From Dryomyza anilis (lineage: Eukaryota; Arthropoda; Insecta; Diptera; Dryomyzidae), in contig OX638133.1 in NCBI GenBank assembly GCA_951804985.1, positions 7,336,501 through 7,400,500 of the forward strand: a DNA stretch of 64,000 bases, in the 5' to 3' direction. Numbering within the stretch: position 1 is the stretch's first letter; each line of letters starts with the position of its first letter. Positions 24,967-34,595 of the stretch are shown in pieces. The notes beneath the pieces are model-generated. The model did no database searches and was not told where the DNA came from. It saw only the letters and a program-made list of their open reading frames with translations. A program made the position numbers and the translations under genes.

Positions 24967-26828
24967 TCATCTTCTTCTTCTGTAGTCTCTTCCTCTTCAG
25001 TTTCTTCTTCTTCTTCTTCGTCAGTTTCAGTTACTTCTTCTTCAGTAACTTCTTCGGAATCCTCTGCAGTATCTTCTTCTATTTTCGCCATGTTCTTAGA
25101 ACTATCTTCGACTATATCTACCTCACTAGTTTCTGACGTGATGGAACTTTTACTAAGTGCTACTTTAACAGGTTCTTGTTGTACATTTTCTTCTACGTGT
25201 TCTACACCCACAACTACCTCTGCCTCCACCTCTTCTTCTTCTTCATCTTCCTCATCTACACTAACTTCCTCCTCACTTTCTTCTTCCTCACTCTCTTCCT
25301 TCACAATAACTTCGCCTAAAACACCCTCTTGGACTTGCTCATTCCTGTTTTCAACCTGCTCTTCCTGCTCTTCATCTTCCTCGTCTTCTTCTTCTTCCTC
25401 CTCATCATCTTCCTCCTCCTCATCCTCCTCTTCATCATCTTCTTCCTCTTCCTCTTCTTCCTCCTCTTCATTCACACTCACCTCAGCCCTTGGCGGCGTT
25501 CTACGCACCGGTGAAGCATGATTTGAGCTGTCGCTCTCCTCGCTCGTACCATGTCCTGCGGCAGTCGTGCCTCGCTTCAATGCAGCCACACGATCGGCAT
25601 TTGGACGATCGAGTTCTGCATGTGAGCCGCTGCCTCCGCTACCACCAGATGTTGATGTTGGAGTCACCGCAGCCGTTGCTGTCGATGAACCAGGCGCATT
25701 CTTGTTCTGACGCTTGATGCGACTGATCTCATCGTCCTCGGAGATTTGTCTTTGCGTTGCTGGCGCTCCCTGTTTAGGACGCTGCATCGAAGCCTTTTGC
25801 GCCTGAATGGCAGCCTGTGCTGCTGCCTCTCCGGCAACATCCGACTTCTTTTCCTTCTTCTCTTTGCCAATGTCAGCCAATCGTTGTATAACACGCGCAC
25901 AATCGCTCAAACGTATTATGCCACTCAGTTGACCACGTGACACATCCTCGCCGTCAAGCACACGATCCTTCTTCTTCTCCAGCTCCGCTTGACGCTGTGT
26001 CTGCTGTTGTTCCGTATCCGAATCCTCGTTCTGATGCGAACGTACAAAACGCGAACGGAAACGTGATTTATTGGGACGCGACGACTGTTCGCTGTAATCG
26101 TTTTCGTAGTCGTTCTCGTAATCTCGTCCATAGCGACCAGAACCGGCGGCACCACCCTCGCCATAACGTTCGGTGGCACTGCGCACTGGACGTTCGCCAA
26201 ACTTGCGACCGCCCAGCACTGGCTCGTCATTGTAAGCGCTGCGCTCCTCTTGCTGCCGGAACTGTGTGGCCAGTCGATGATCGCTCTTGGAACGCATCAA
26301 ACCGGGTTGCAAGGTAGATGGCGGTGCCAGATGCGAACTGCTCGTGGTATTCGTGGATGAATGTGGCGTAATATTCAAATCGCCAAAACTGGCCAAATTC
26401 AAGACCAACTGATTGGGATCCATGGAGACCATGAAGCGTACGCGACGACTATAGTCAGCATTCTCATACTCAAAGTGACGCAGAAATTCGACGGTCTTTA
26501 GGAAGATCTCTTTTGTATCCATTAACTCACAGTCATCCCATTCGACGGTATCGTTCATGTATTTGTCGACGACATCGCAATTGCTAACAATATTTGTGAT
26601 CTCCAGATCGAGATTCTCCTTAAGCGAGGTAAGATTGCGATGTTCTGTGGTCAGATAGCGATCGATTTCACCCTTCAGATGATCCGAACGATCTTTGATG
26701 GCTTTTGTGACGCGTCGATAGATCTCCTCAATCTCATCGGAGACGCTGATACAGTTCGTTTGTAGGCTTGAAGTGTTCTTCTCGATGACAGCGAGCGAAT
26801 CTTGCAGACGATGCAAACTGCGACGAAT
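24967..26828 (-). CDS. tn: thin, coding exon 4: coiled coil and acidic disordered region
   Basis: The largest thin exon gives residues about 139-758. It begins IRRSLHRLQDSLAVIEKN and forms the TRIM coiled coil to roughly residue 260. A conserved block with DTKEIFLKTVEFLRHFEYEN and FGDLNI follows, then basic/Ser-rich linker (MRSKSDHRLATQFRQQEERS, RSRFVRSHQNEDSD). The C-terminal part, about residues 580-758, is dominated by long Glu/Asp runs coded by GAA/GAG/GAT triplets. Acceptor TTTTCTCAG follows a 55-bp intron. The exon's right limit in the protein is GAT GA, followed by the donor GTGATA; its phase 2 fits exon 5. If the donor is not used, the next codons are GAG TGA, ending the protein at about 759 residues. 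The opposite-strand Ser-rich frame is a shadow of the acidic codons. Thin is a muscle costamere/Z-disc E3 ligase in flies. Confidence 0.9.
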
Positions 26829-26883
26829 CTGAGAAAATAGGGTATAAATTAGTTGTTGACCAGGGATAGCTGAGTGTACCTAC
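26829..26883 (-). other. thin intron 3 (55 bp)
   Basis: Minimal fly-type intron with donor GTAGGT and acceptor TTTTCTCAG on the minus strand. Removal joins NSQ to IRRS in frame (phase 0). Reading through it would replace the coiled-coil start by unrelated residues. Confidence 0.9.
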
Positions 26884-27026
26884 TTGACTATTGAATCTGG
26901 TGATTTCGCGACGTAGAATATCCATGTGCGCGCTTTTGCAATCCTCGCAGATTTTCTTCTCGCAGTGAGAGCAGTGCGAGAGATAGGCTTTTTCGGAGCA
27001 GACACCGCAGCGTTCCATGATTTGGC
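26884..27026 (-). CDS. tn: thin, coding exon 3: B-box-like zinc finger
   Basis: This exon codes residues 91-138. It begins with the split Gly codon, then QIMERCGVCSEKAYLSHCSH, with Cys97, Cys100, Cys109, Cys112, Cys117, Cys120 and nearby His residues (108, 111, 124) as the metal ligand set of the B-box region. The block ends with the conserved RREITRFNSQ that leads into the coiled coil. The acceptor is TATTACAG and the donor CAA|GTAGGT, and the entry phase of 1 matches exon 2. The sequence is, from memory of the family, close to that of Drosophila thin, which is the main basis for naming the gene. Confidence 0.93.
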
Positions 27027-27934
27027 CTGTAATAGAAGGGTAATAATTAATTAAAAAAGGAACAATACTGGAAATAACTACGAAAGCGGAGGGCGAAACT
27101 ATTAACAATTTTTAACCAGCGGGAAATTTCAAATTTTCGGCGCTATACCCAATATTGCGTCGAAATTCGATACAGAAAACCATACAAAAATGTCCCAATG
27201 GCGAAGTTTCGACGGACTATTTTGTTCAAAATTCGACAGAAAGTCTTGTATTAAGTACGGGTATCTTCTACTATATAAATTTCACATAACACATAGTAAA
27301 TTTTGGTAATAGAAAACACGTACATTTTTTTTATTTTTTTGCATAAACTATCTAGCTATAGTTTGTTTCTTTGTACTCAAATGAACTACGCAAAATTTTT
27401 ATCACCTCTTGCACAACATGTGATACAAACTACTTTACCAAAATTCGCATCAAAAAGTCCATAAAATATTTTGCATAACAAAGTGATAAGAAATATATTT
27501 GCGAAATTCACTTTTCCATATGATTACCCAAAAGTAAAAAAAAAGAGCGCAACAGACACATGTTGCAATAATCAAACTTTACGATGTGCCAAAGTGGAAA
27601 AATCAAAAGAAGAACAAAAAGTCAAACGACTATTTTCACTCGAGCTCCTATGGCAAATAGTTTGGTACTGCAAGTCGGAATGCACAAAAGTGAAATACTT
27701 TCAAAATGCAGGTAGGAAAAATAGCATTCTTGCTCATTTATTTAAAATAAATTAAGAATTTTAAATGAAAACGAAAGTATTATATAGAGTTATCTCCATT
27801 ATAAGTTTTGCAAAAATTTAAAACAAAATAAAACCTATCCCTAATCGCAGAAACCTTCGAAATCTCGAACTGGCTTCGATAATAAGGTTCGATCTCGTTG
27901 ATTATCGAGACTATTTTTTATCGTACATTAAACT

Positions 27935-28395
27935 ACCCAGTCTGCCATTCGATTCGATATCGCTTCGAAGGGATTCATTCGATCTCGTTTGCGATTTCGT
28001 TTTCGATTATCCCAGTCTGCCAAGTCTCGGAGACCTTCGTTACCTCGAAACTTTCTCGAATAACTTCGATAAAAAAGTTCGTTCTCGTTGCTTACTCCAT
28101 TCTAATTTTTAAAAATTTTCATACATTCAAGTTCTTTGACAAGATACGATATTTAAACATTTATCAAATCGATATCGCAATACTACCGCATCAATCTCGA
28201 ACTTTGATCATTGTTTTCTTCGATATCTTTCTGATTTCGAAAAATTTCTCGTATCGAGAAAACTCCGACAGAATATTCCGATATCTACCTACCATCTAGG
28301 TACAATTTGACGCTCGATATCGTGATTTCTACATTTCGCAATGAGCTCGTAATGATATCGATACGAATGGCTTACTGCGATACTACAATACATTC
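27935..28395. repeat. TCGA/CGATA-dense repeat family, copy 2
   Basis: Opens CTACCCAGTCTGCCATTCGA, with a second internal CCCAGTCTGCCAAGTCTCGG, and closes with ATATCGATACGAATGGC. It shares the TCTCGTATCGAGAAAACTCC and TTGATATCG-like blocks with the other copies. A reading frame across it (27898-28299) is repeat-derived. Confidence 0.7.
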
Positions 28396-28653
28396 TAAGA
28401 TGTACGCAGATATCGTAACGAGATAATGAAGTTTATTCGAAATGAGAAAAAAAACGATTCTGGTTCGATATCGCATCAAATATCGAGATTGATTCGAAAA
28501 ACATTGTGATATCGATATAATAAATGTATATATCGTATATTTTGGTTAAATTTTATTGTAAGAAATAATTAATAAAAACAGTAGTGATAAAGCAAGATAA
28601 TCGACCTTTTTTATCGCAACATCGATCTTCGAAGGGATCCGACCCATGAAAGA
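28396..28653. repeat. TCGA-repeat remnant
   Basis: Diverged CGATA/TCGA-rich sequence linking copies 2 and 3, similar to 20.38-20.62 kb (AACGAGATAATGAAG and ATATCGAGATTGATTCG-like words). Confidence 0.5.
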
Positions 28654-29045
28654 CTACCCAGTCTGCCATGTCTCGGAGACCTTCGATACCTCGAAGCTTT
28701 CTCGAATAAATTCGATAAAAAAGTTCGATCTCGTTGCTTTCTCGATTCTAATTTTTTCAAATTTTCGTACATTGAAATTCTTTGAAAAGATACGATATTT
28801 ATCAAATTGATATCGCAATATTTTTCGCAGCAATTTCGAACTTTGATCATTTTCTTCTTCGATATCGTTCCGATTTCGAAAAATTTCTCGTATCGAGAAA
28901 ACTCCGACAGAACGTTCCGATATCTACCTACCATCTAGGTCCAATTTGACGCTCGCTATCGTTACGAGAACGGGTTCGATATCGTGTGATTTCTCCATCT
29001 ACTCGTAATGATCTCGTAACGATATCGATACGAATATCATACTAG
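28654..29045. repeat. TCGA/CGATA-dense repeat family, copy 3
   Basis: Starts GACTACCCAGTCTGCCATGT and ends GATACGAATATCATACTAGG. It has the same internal order of motifs as copies 1 and 2, including TTTCTCGTATCGAGAAAACT. Confidence 0.7.
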
Positions 29046-29439
29046 GTAGGTAGATAATGAATTGTAAAGATATTTGTAAAAACAACGTTTTAGATTTAAA
29101 TTTACAGCTTGTTGAAATAAAAATTGTTCTATGCTATAAATAAAATCGAATTAACAACTACTCCAAATACTTTCAATTTCTATTATTTTAGTTTATACCA
29201 TTTGTTGAGATATAAAATAACATTGTGGTTGAGTCATCAGTTGTGAAATTACCCAACAAGTCTATGTAAGAACTTTATATGTATGTTGACAACATCATGT
29301 TTCGTCTGGAAACAAATACAAACGATGCTTTAAAGAAATGTCGAAGAAAAGTTGAAAAATATATAAATATTTGGGTTATGCTGTGAAGTTATACGCTATA
29401 GATCATGAATAAATAAAATTTATTCAGTAAAAATGATCA
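29046..29439. other. Unassigned spacer in thin intron 2
   Basis: AT-rich DNA between TCGA repeat copies. No feature recognised. Confidence 0.4.
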
Positions 29440-29805
29440 ATACTGCCATGTCTCGGAGACCTTTCGATAAAGAAAAAGTTCCAATCTCGTTGCTTTATCG
29501 TTTCTAATTTTTTAAATTTCTCGTACATTCAATTTCTGTGACAAGATACGTTATTAAAATATTTATCGCATCGAAATTGCAATATTTTTCGAAGCAATCT
29601 CTAACTTGGATTACCCTTTTTCTTCAATATCGTCCGATTTCGAAAAATTTCTCGTATCGAGAAAACTACGACATTACGCATCGATATCAATCTACCATGT
29701 AGAGCCAATTTAACGTTTTATATCGTTACGAGAACGGGGCCGATATCATATGAATTCTTCTGATTCTCGCATTAATCTCGTAATGATATCGAAACGAAGG
29801 GCATT
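29440..29805. repeat. TCGA/CGATA-dense repeat family, copy 4 (decayed)
   Basis: Starts at CTGCCATGTCTCGGAGACC and ends near GATATCGAAACGAAGGGC. It shares the TTCTCGTATCGAGAAAACT core but has lost more CpG-containing words than copies 1-3. Confidence 0.65.
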
Positions 29806-29817
29806 TTTTTTGGAATA

Positions 29818-29995
29818 TCTACTAAGATCCACAGCACTCAGACAGACTATATCCATTGTACTGTGAAATCTATTCCCTACAATTTTGTGGTTAATATCAC
29901 CACGAGCGCCCATGCCCAAGCCGGGATTCGAACCCGAGACCTTCAGAATGCGAGTCCAGCGCACTACCTCTGGACTGCTGAGGCCGACAAACGAA
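29818..29995 (-). mobile_element. tRNA-derived SINE (family 2)
   Basis: Read on the minus strand it begins with a tRNA-like head, GTCCAGAGGTAGTGCGCTGG (A-box region), then GGTTCGAATCCCGGC (a consensus B box). A body with TGATATTAACCACAAAATTG follows, ending CAGTACAATGGATATAG and CTGAGTGCTGTGGATC. A tail fragment recurs at 2912-2966. The body is unrelated to family 1. A second-use tRNA gene is unlikely because the acceptor stem is not formed. Confidence 0.7.
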
Positions 29996-30288
29996 GAGCA
30001 TAGTGGGTTGTTAAATAGCAGAATAAAATTTATTTTTGAAAAACCTTAACCAAAAACAATATCACTAAATCTTTGGTCCATTTCAAAGAGTATCGCCAGG
30101 GTAAAATCGCCTGACGAAGAAAAAAAATGTTAATATACGTCACAAAAAACATGCAGTTTAGAAACATAGTTTCGACATTTTTCAAACAGACAAAGGCGGA
30201 GTTTGTATCAACAGCTGCATATTTTCTGATCGTTCCCCAAATATGCCGTGAATTTGCCATTTAAATTCCCCAACATTTTACAACATTT

Positions 30289-30592
30289 TTCGCGGTAGCT
30301 CAGTGGCTAGTGCGTTGGACTGCGAGCCGAAAGGTACGCTGTTCAAGCCTGGACTAGGGCTAACAACATCTTTTCATAGAAAATATTTTTCTATACCGCG
30401 CTACCTCTCGTCAGTAAATGGCAAACTTACGAGAGTAAAACATTGCCTATGAAAAGCTCTCACCCGCCGTTCGGATTCGGCAATAAACTCTAGGTCCCAC
30501 CACTTTGAATACAAATATAACACGCACAGCTCAAAATGATGAGAGAGCTCGGCCTAAGTTCTTATAGTTCTTATAGTGCCAAACTATTATTA
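30289..30592 (+). mobile_element. tRNA-derived SINE (family 1), copy 3
   Basis: Head CGCGGTAGCTCAGTGGCTAG, B-box region mutated (TGTTCAAGCCT), then the shared body to AACTATTATTAAG. It lies on the plus strand, that is antisense within thin intron 2. Confidence 0.8.
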
Positions 30593-30950
30593 AGTTGGCT
30601 TAAAAACTTAAATTAAACTGCTGTTTCATACAAAAATAGCATTTTATTGTATAAAAATTAAATTTATATTACAATTAAAACCACGAATTGTAATATAAAT
30701 TTAATTTTCAATTTCCTTCGGATGCATTTCGCCCTGTAGAAGTCATTCTCATGCCAAAGATATTTGCGTGTTTTAAAAAGTGGTAAAATCACATATTTTC
30801 ATCAGCATTAGTTTTTAATTCGGATATATTGTATAATTTACCTTTTAAATCGTGGTATCTCAGTGTATATTATATTATCTAATCCCTATGAGGTCTCAGT
30901 GTATATACTTCGGATATGGATGATTTTGGTACCAAACGACGCGAAATATA

Positions 30951-31655
30951 ACCAGTTGGGAAGGTTAGATCACATGGGAAATTTGAAAGTAGGTGTAATT
31001 ATGATAGTTAGGATTATCAAAATTATAGTCGATCTAAGCCGACTATAAATACCCTACACGTATGTGTGGTTACCATCCAAAGTGATATATAGGTCACCAG
31101 GGTATACGAATCCTGAAAATACCTACAAACATTCAATCGCTGAAGAATTTCCATTCATTTGATACCCATATTTACAAATGGGTAGGTGTACCTAATTTCG
31201 AATTTTTTTTTTTGTGAACCACAAGTCTTTTCGCCGGAAAACATTATTATCATGTATTTGAGCATGATATCAAAATATATTTGACCAAAATTTTCCTAAG
31301 CACGTATACATAAAAATTGATCTTTATATGTACATTTTATATGAGGTATTTCAACATAAGTGGTCGGATCATAGGTCACAATGGACTGATCTCGCACCGA
31401 TTTTCGCACATACAGCGTAGATATATTAGTAATCTAAGTTATAAGTTTCATTTATCTAGCTCTTCAATTTTAAAAGTAGTAGGGATTTCAACAGACAGAC
31501 GGACAGACAGACGGACAGACCGACATCGCTAAATCGACTCAGGAGGTTATGCTGATCAAGAATATATATACTTTTCCATACCGGAGATGCTTCTGGGTGT
31601 TACAAACGGCGTACCAAACTGAATATACCCTTTCACTCTTAGTGTAGGGTATAAA
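30951..31655 (-). mobile_element. mini-me-like element, copy 2
   Basis: Reverse orientation of the 17.3-kb copy. It begins ACCAGTTGGGAAGGTTAGAT and ends AAAGAGTG/TAGGGTATA. The microsatellite is CAGACGGA/CAGACAGA at about 31492-31520. The body is well conserved relative to copy 1, so both are fairly young. Confidence 0.75.
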
Positions 31656-31732
31656 AAGTAATTATGTGTCATCAAAAACTCAATTTCAAAAAAATGTGAA
31701 CTTGACCCTTTTTTTTGTACCAAACCCTTCAA

Positions 31733-31960
31733 TTATACCCTACACCTATGAGGTACAGGGGCGTGAAAATCATTCCGAGTACATTTAGCCATGTCCGTCT
31801 GTCTGTTTGCTTGAAAACATGGTTACTTGAGAAATCCTACACAGAATGCGATGAAATTTTGTTTCAATATTTTTTAGCCAATAGATGGTTTGAGTTTGAA
31901 AATGAACCAAATCGCTTAACGGACCTCCCATACAAGTCACTTATATATTACTCTATAGGA
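31733..31960 (+). mobile_element. Diverged mini-me-like fragment
   Basis: TATACCCTACACCTATGAGG and CCATGTCCGTCTGTCTGTTT keep the start and the microsatellite region of a related but distinct mini-me subtype. The remainder is unrelated to copies 1-3. Confidence 0.5.
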
Positions 31961-33409
31961 ACTAATAACTAGAAAAGTATTCAAGATATAATTATACAAT
32001 AATTAGGAAAATATTTATTTAAAACGGTATTGTTAGAATTCACTTAAACATATGTGTACCAAATATGTGTTTTTTAATTTTATTTTCCAATTTAAGAAGA
32101 CCAAAAATTAAATCCTCGTTTATATTTAAAACTTTCTAATTTATGTTTTAAATTTAAAACAATGTTCATAAAGCATACATGAAATTCGACTGACTATAGT
32201 TTGACAAATAGTATGAACTACATATTCAATTTAACAATGTAGTATTGCCAATAAATTTCAATCAATTCATTCTCACACCAAAAATATACATTTTTCAATT
32301 CCAACATTTGTTGGTATGCATACGATTTCTATAAAGGTAGTTGGAAATTTATGCAATTCTTTGAACATCATATGGTAATAATAACTGTCATAAATCACAA
32401 TTACTTCTATGAAATCGATAATAAATACTATAGTTATATTTAATAGTATTTATAAAGTTTATTAGGAAAATATTTATTTCCTAATAATTTTATAAATAAA
32501 AATTTTAGTCATTAAGTATTCTGAAAAAATAAAAATAAAATTTCAATTATTTAAATGACTAACTATCTATCGAATTGCTAATATATTTGTTCGTCCTAAA
32601 AACCAAACTGAAACTAATTAATTTTAAAAATAACATAAAACAAAAATCTCTGTGCTAACCCCCGCTAAAATTGTAAATATTTCTCATTTGATTTCAAGAA
32701 ATATCCACAGCAACAACTCGAGCATAAAATCAATTTGAATAGTTTTAATTGATTTGTCGCCAGAGACACATACACAAAAATGAATAACGATTCGTTCACC
32801 GCAAAATGGTGCTACCGAAAGACCGGCCACAAACAGTCAAAACCTGGAGAAAATTCTACTGGCTGACTGCAGCTGCTACCTCTAGACTGCTACTCAAATA
32901 AAAAGCAAGTTTATTTGTTGAACGGTATTACCTACGAATTTGGGCAACGTAGTAAAATTAATTTCAAATTCAATTAAATTTTAACTGTTTTCTTTTTGTA
33001 AATAACGTAGAAATGAGAAAATTTAATTAATTTTTAGCCAAATGTCATGAAAACTATTGTGGGTTGTGTACTGCTTTCTTCGGATATGCGATTTCCTAAT
33101 TGTAAGTTTTTGAAGGGAAACTAATAGTTGTACTTTTATGGCATATATGCAGAATAACTACAAATAATGTGTATGGCTCATACTAATTAATGAACTATTC
33201 CGAATTCTGTAATCTACTCTATGTAATATTTAATTTCTTCTTCAAAGTGGAATTTATATTCATTATGCACTACAGAATTTACCACAAAGTCTAATACTTC
33301 TTTAAGTTTATAACCTATATTATAGTGGGCAAAATGACTAGTAAATAGATAATTTTCAAAATTGGATTCGGAATTCTTCAATTCTTCAAATTCAAATGAT
33401 AGAGATAAC
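31961..33409. other. Unassigned part of thin intron 2
   Basis: AT-rich. A slightly GC-richer island is at 32.76-32.9 kb (GGCTGACTGCAGCTGCTACC region), without splice sites or a usable frame. No repeat from the families above was seen. Confidence 0.4.
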
Positions 33410-34427
33410 ATATCGTCACTCTCATGCCAAAGGGGAGAATGTGCATTTTTAAAAATGTTGGGAAATCAAATTTTAAAGTTTGAAGTGCTTTAAAACTTAG
33501 CAAAATTTATATTTTTTTCAATTTTTACTATTATTTTGGTTTATTTGTCAATTATTATCAAGTATATAAAATATCTTTAGATTTGGACAACCTACTGAAT
33601 TATAAATACGGATTTTGTGAGACTATATCCTGATCAAAACGCAAATATTTTTGTTTTTTATGCTATAACTTTTTATAAGCGCTAGATAAAATAGTAATGT
33701 AAAGGCATTAATTGTTTGATTTTAAAGCACCTATCTATTGGCATCATTAATTAAAAATATTTTGTCAAACATTAATTTGCCATTTGTTATTTGCAGGAAT
33801 AAATGTTTGGAAAATATAGGTGCTTTAAAAAGGTGCTTTAAAAACAAATAATTAAAGGTAATAATAACATCACTATTTTATCTTGCACCAACAAAAAAAA
33901 TTATAGCAAAAAAAAACGAAGAAATTGGAAATCTTGTCATGCCAAAAGGGCGAATCTTTTCGTTTTTTTGCTATAACTCTTTAATGGTACTAGATAAAAT
34001 AGTGATTTAGAGGCATTTATTATTTGTTTTCAAAGCACCTATCGATCTGCATTATTAATTAAAAATATTTTTCCAAAAAAAATACTGCAAAAAACAAATG
34101 GCAAATTAATGTTTGGCATAATATTTTTAATTAATGTTGCAGATCGATAGGTGCTTTGAAAATAAACAATAAATGCCTTTACTCCACTATTTTATCTTAT
34201 ACCAATAAAAAATTATGGCGAAAAAACGAAAAGATTCGCCCTTTTGGCATGACAAGATTTTCAAATTCGTCGTTTTGATTTTGAGTTTTGTGACTAGAAA
34301 TATCCAACAAAATGACACGCGATTTTGGCACAGCATACTTGAGGATAAACTACATTCAAAAATGTAAAAAAACGCAAATGTCAAAAATTGCACATTCACC
34401 CCTTTGCCATGATAGTGGCGATATGAT
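33410..34427. mobile_element. Large foldback element A beside thin exon 2
   Basis: Terminal inverted repeats: left ATATCGTCACTCTCATGCC then AAAGGGGAGAATGTGCA; right, in complement, ATATCGCCACTATCATGGC then AAAGGGGTGAATGTGCA. The inside is itself palindromic, with paired GCCAAAAGGGCGAATCTTTT and AAAGCACCTATCGAT blocks. No transposase. An inverted, end-deleted copy (B) is at 35518-36137. The element stops about 30 bp from the exon 2 splice donor. Confidence 0.8.
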
Positions 34428-34459
34428 AGACTAGATAAAAAAAATTGATTTAAATTTAC

Positions 34460-34595
34460 CTGAAGTTGGATCCGGCAGTTCACCGGTAATTTCTATATGC
34501 AACTCCAGAAAACGTTGCAGTGTGACGTTCGTGGGAAAGGCCTGTACGCCCTGGTATGGTATGCGATGTTCGGCACGACATTCCGGACATTTAAC
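34460..34595 (-). CDS. tn: thin, coding exon 2: second half of RING finger
   Basis: This exon codes residues 46-90, VKCPECRAEHRIPYQGVQAF followed by PTNVTLQRFLELHIEITGEL and PDPTS, plus the first base of Gly91. Cys48 and Cys51 are the last Cys pair of the RING, completing the E3 ligase fold started in exon 1. Acceptor AATTAAAG has a poor pyrimidine tract; the donor is CAG|GTAAAT. It enters in phase 0 and leaves in phase 1. At 136 bp it is not a multiple of three, so skipping it would shift the frame. It sits between two inverted transposon copies (33.4-34.4 and 35.5-36.1 kb). Confidence 0.92.

Larger units (their letters stand above)
27027..34459 (-). other. thin intron 2
   Basis: A 7.4-kb intron between the RING and B-box exons. 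It is packed with repeats: three TCGA/CGATA-dense copies, SINE families 1 and 2, mini-me elements and a foldback abutting exon 2. The stretch 27.1-27.9 kb and the stretch 31.97-33.4 kb contain nothing recognised. A 94-codon frame at 27471-27755 has no domain or splice support. Confidence 0.7.

Noticed and set aside
24931..25521. Long Ser-rich open frame on the plus strand
   Set aside because: It is the antisense of the GAA/GAG (Glu) codons of thin exon 4; TTC/TCT/CTC repeats give Ser, Phe or Leu in every frame. No start context, splice sites or domain.
27471..27755. 94-codon plus-strand frame as a small gene
   Set aside because: Composition is that of the surrounding intron, with no domain, no promoter and no splice support.
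34187..34483. 98-codon minus-strand frame overlapping thin exon 2 boundary
   Set aside because: Most of it lies in foldback element A; only the first few codons overlap exon 2, in a different frame from the RING.
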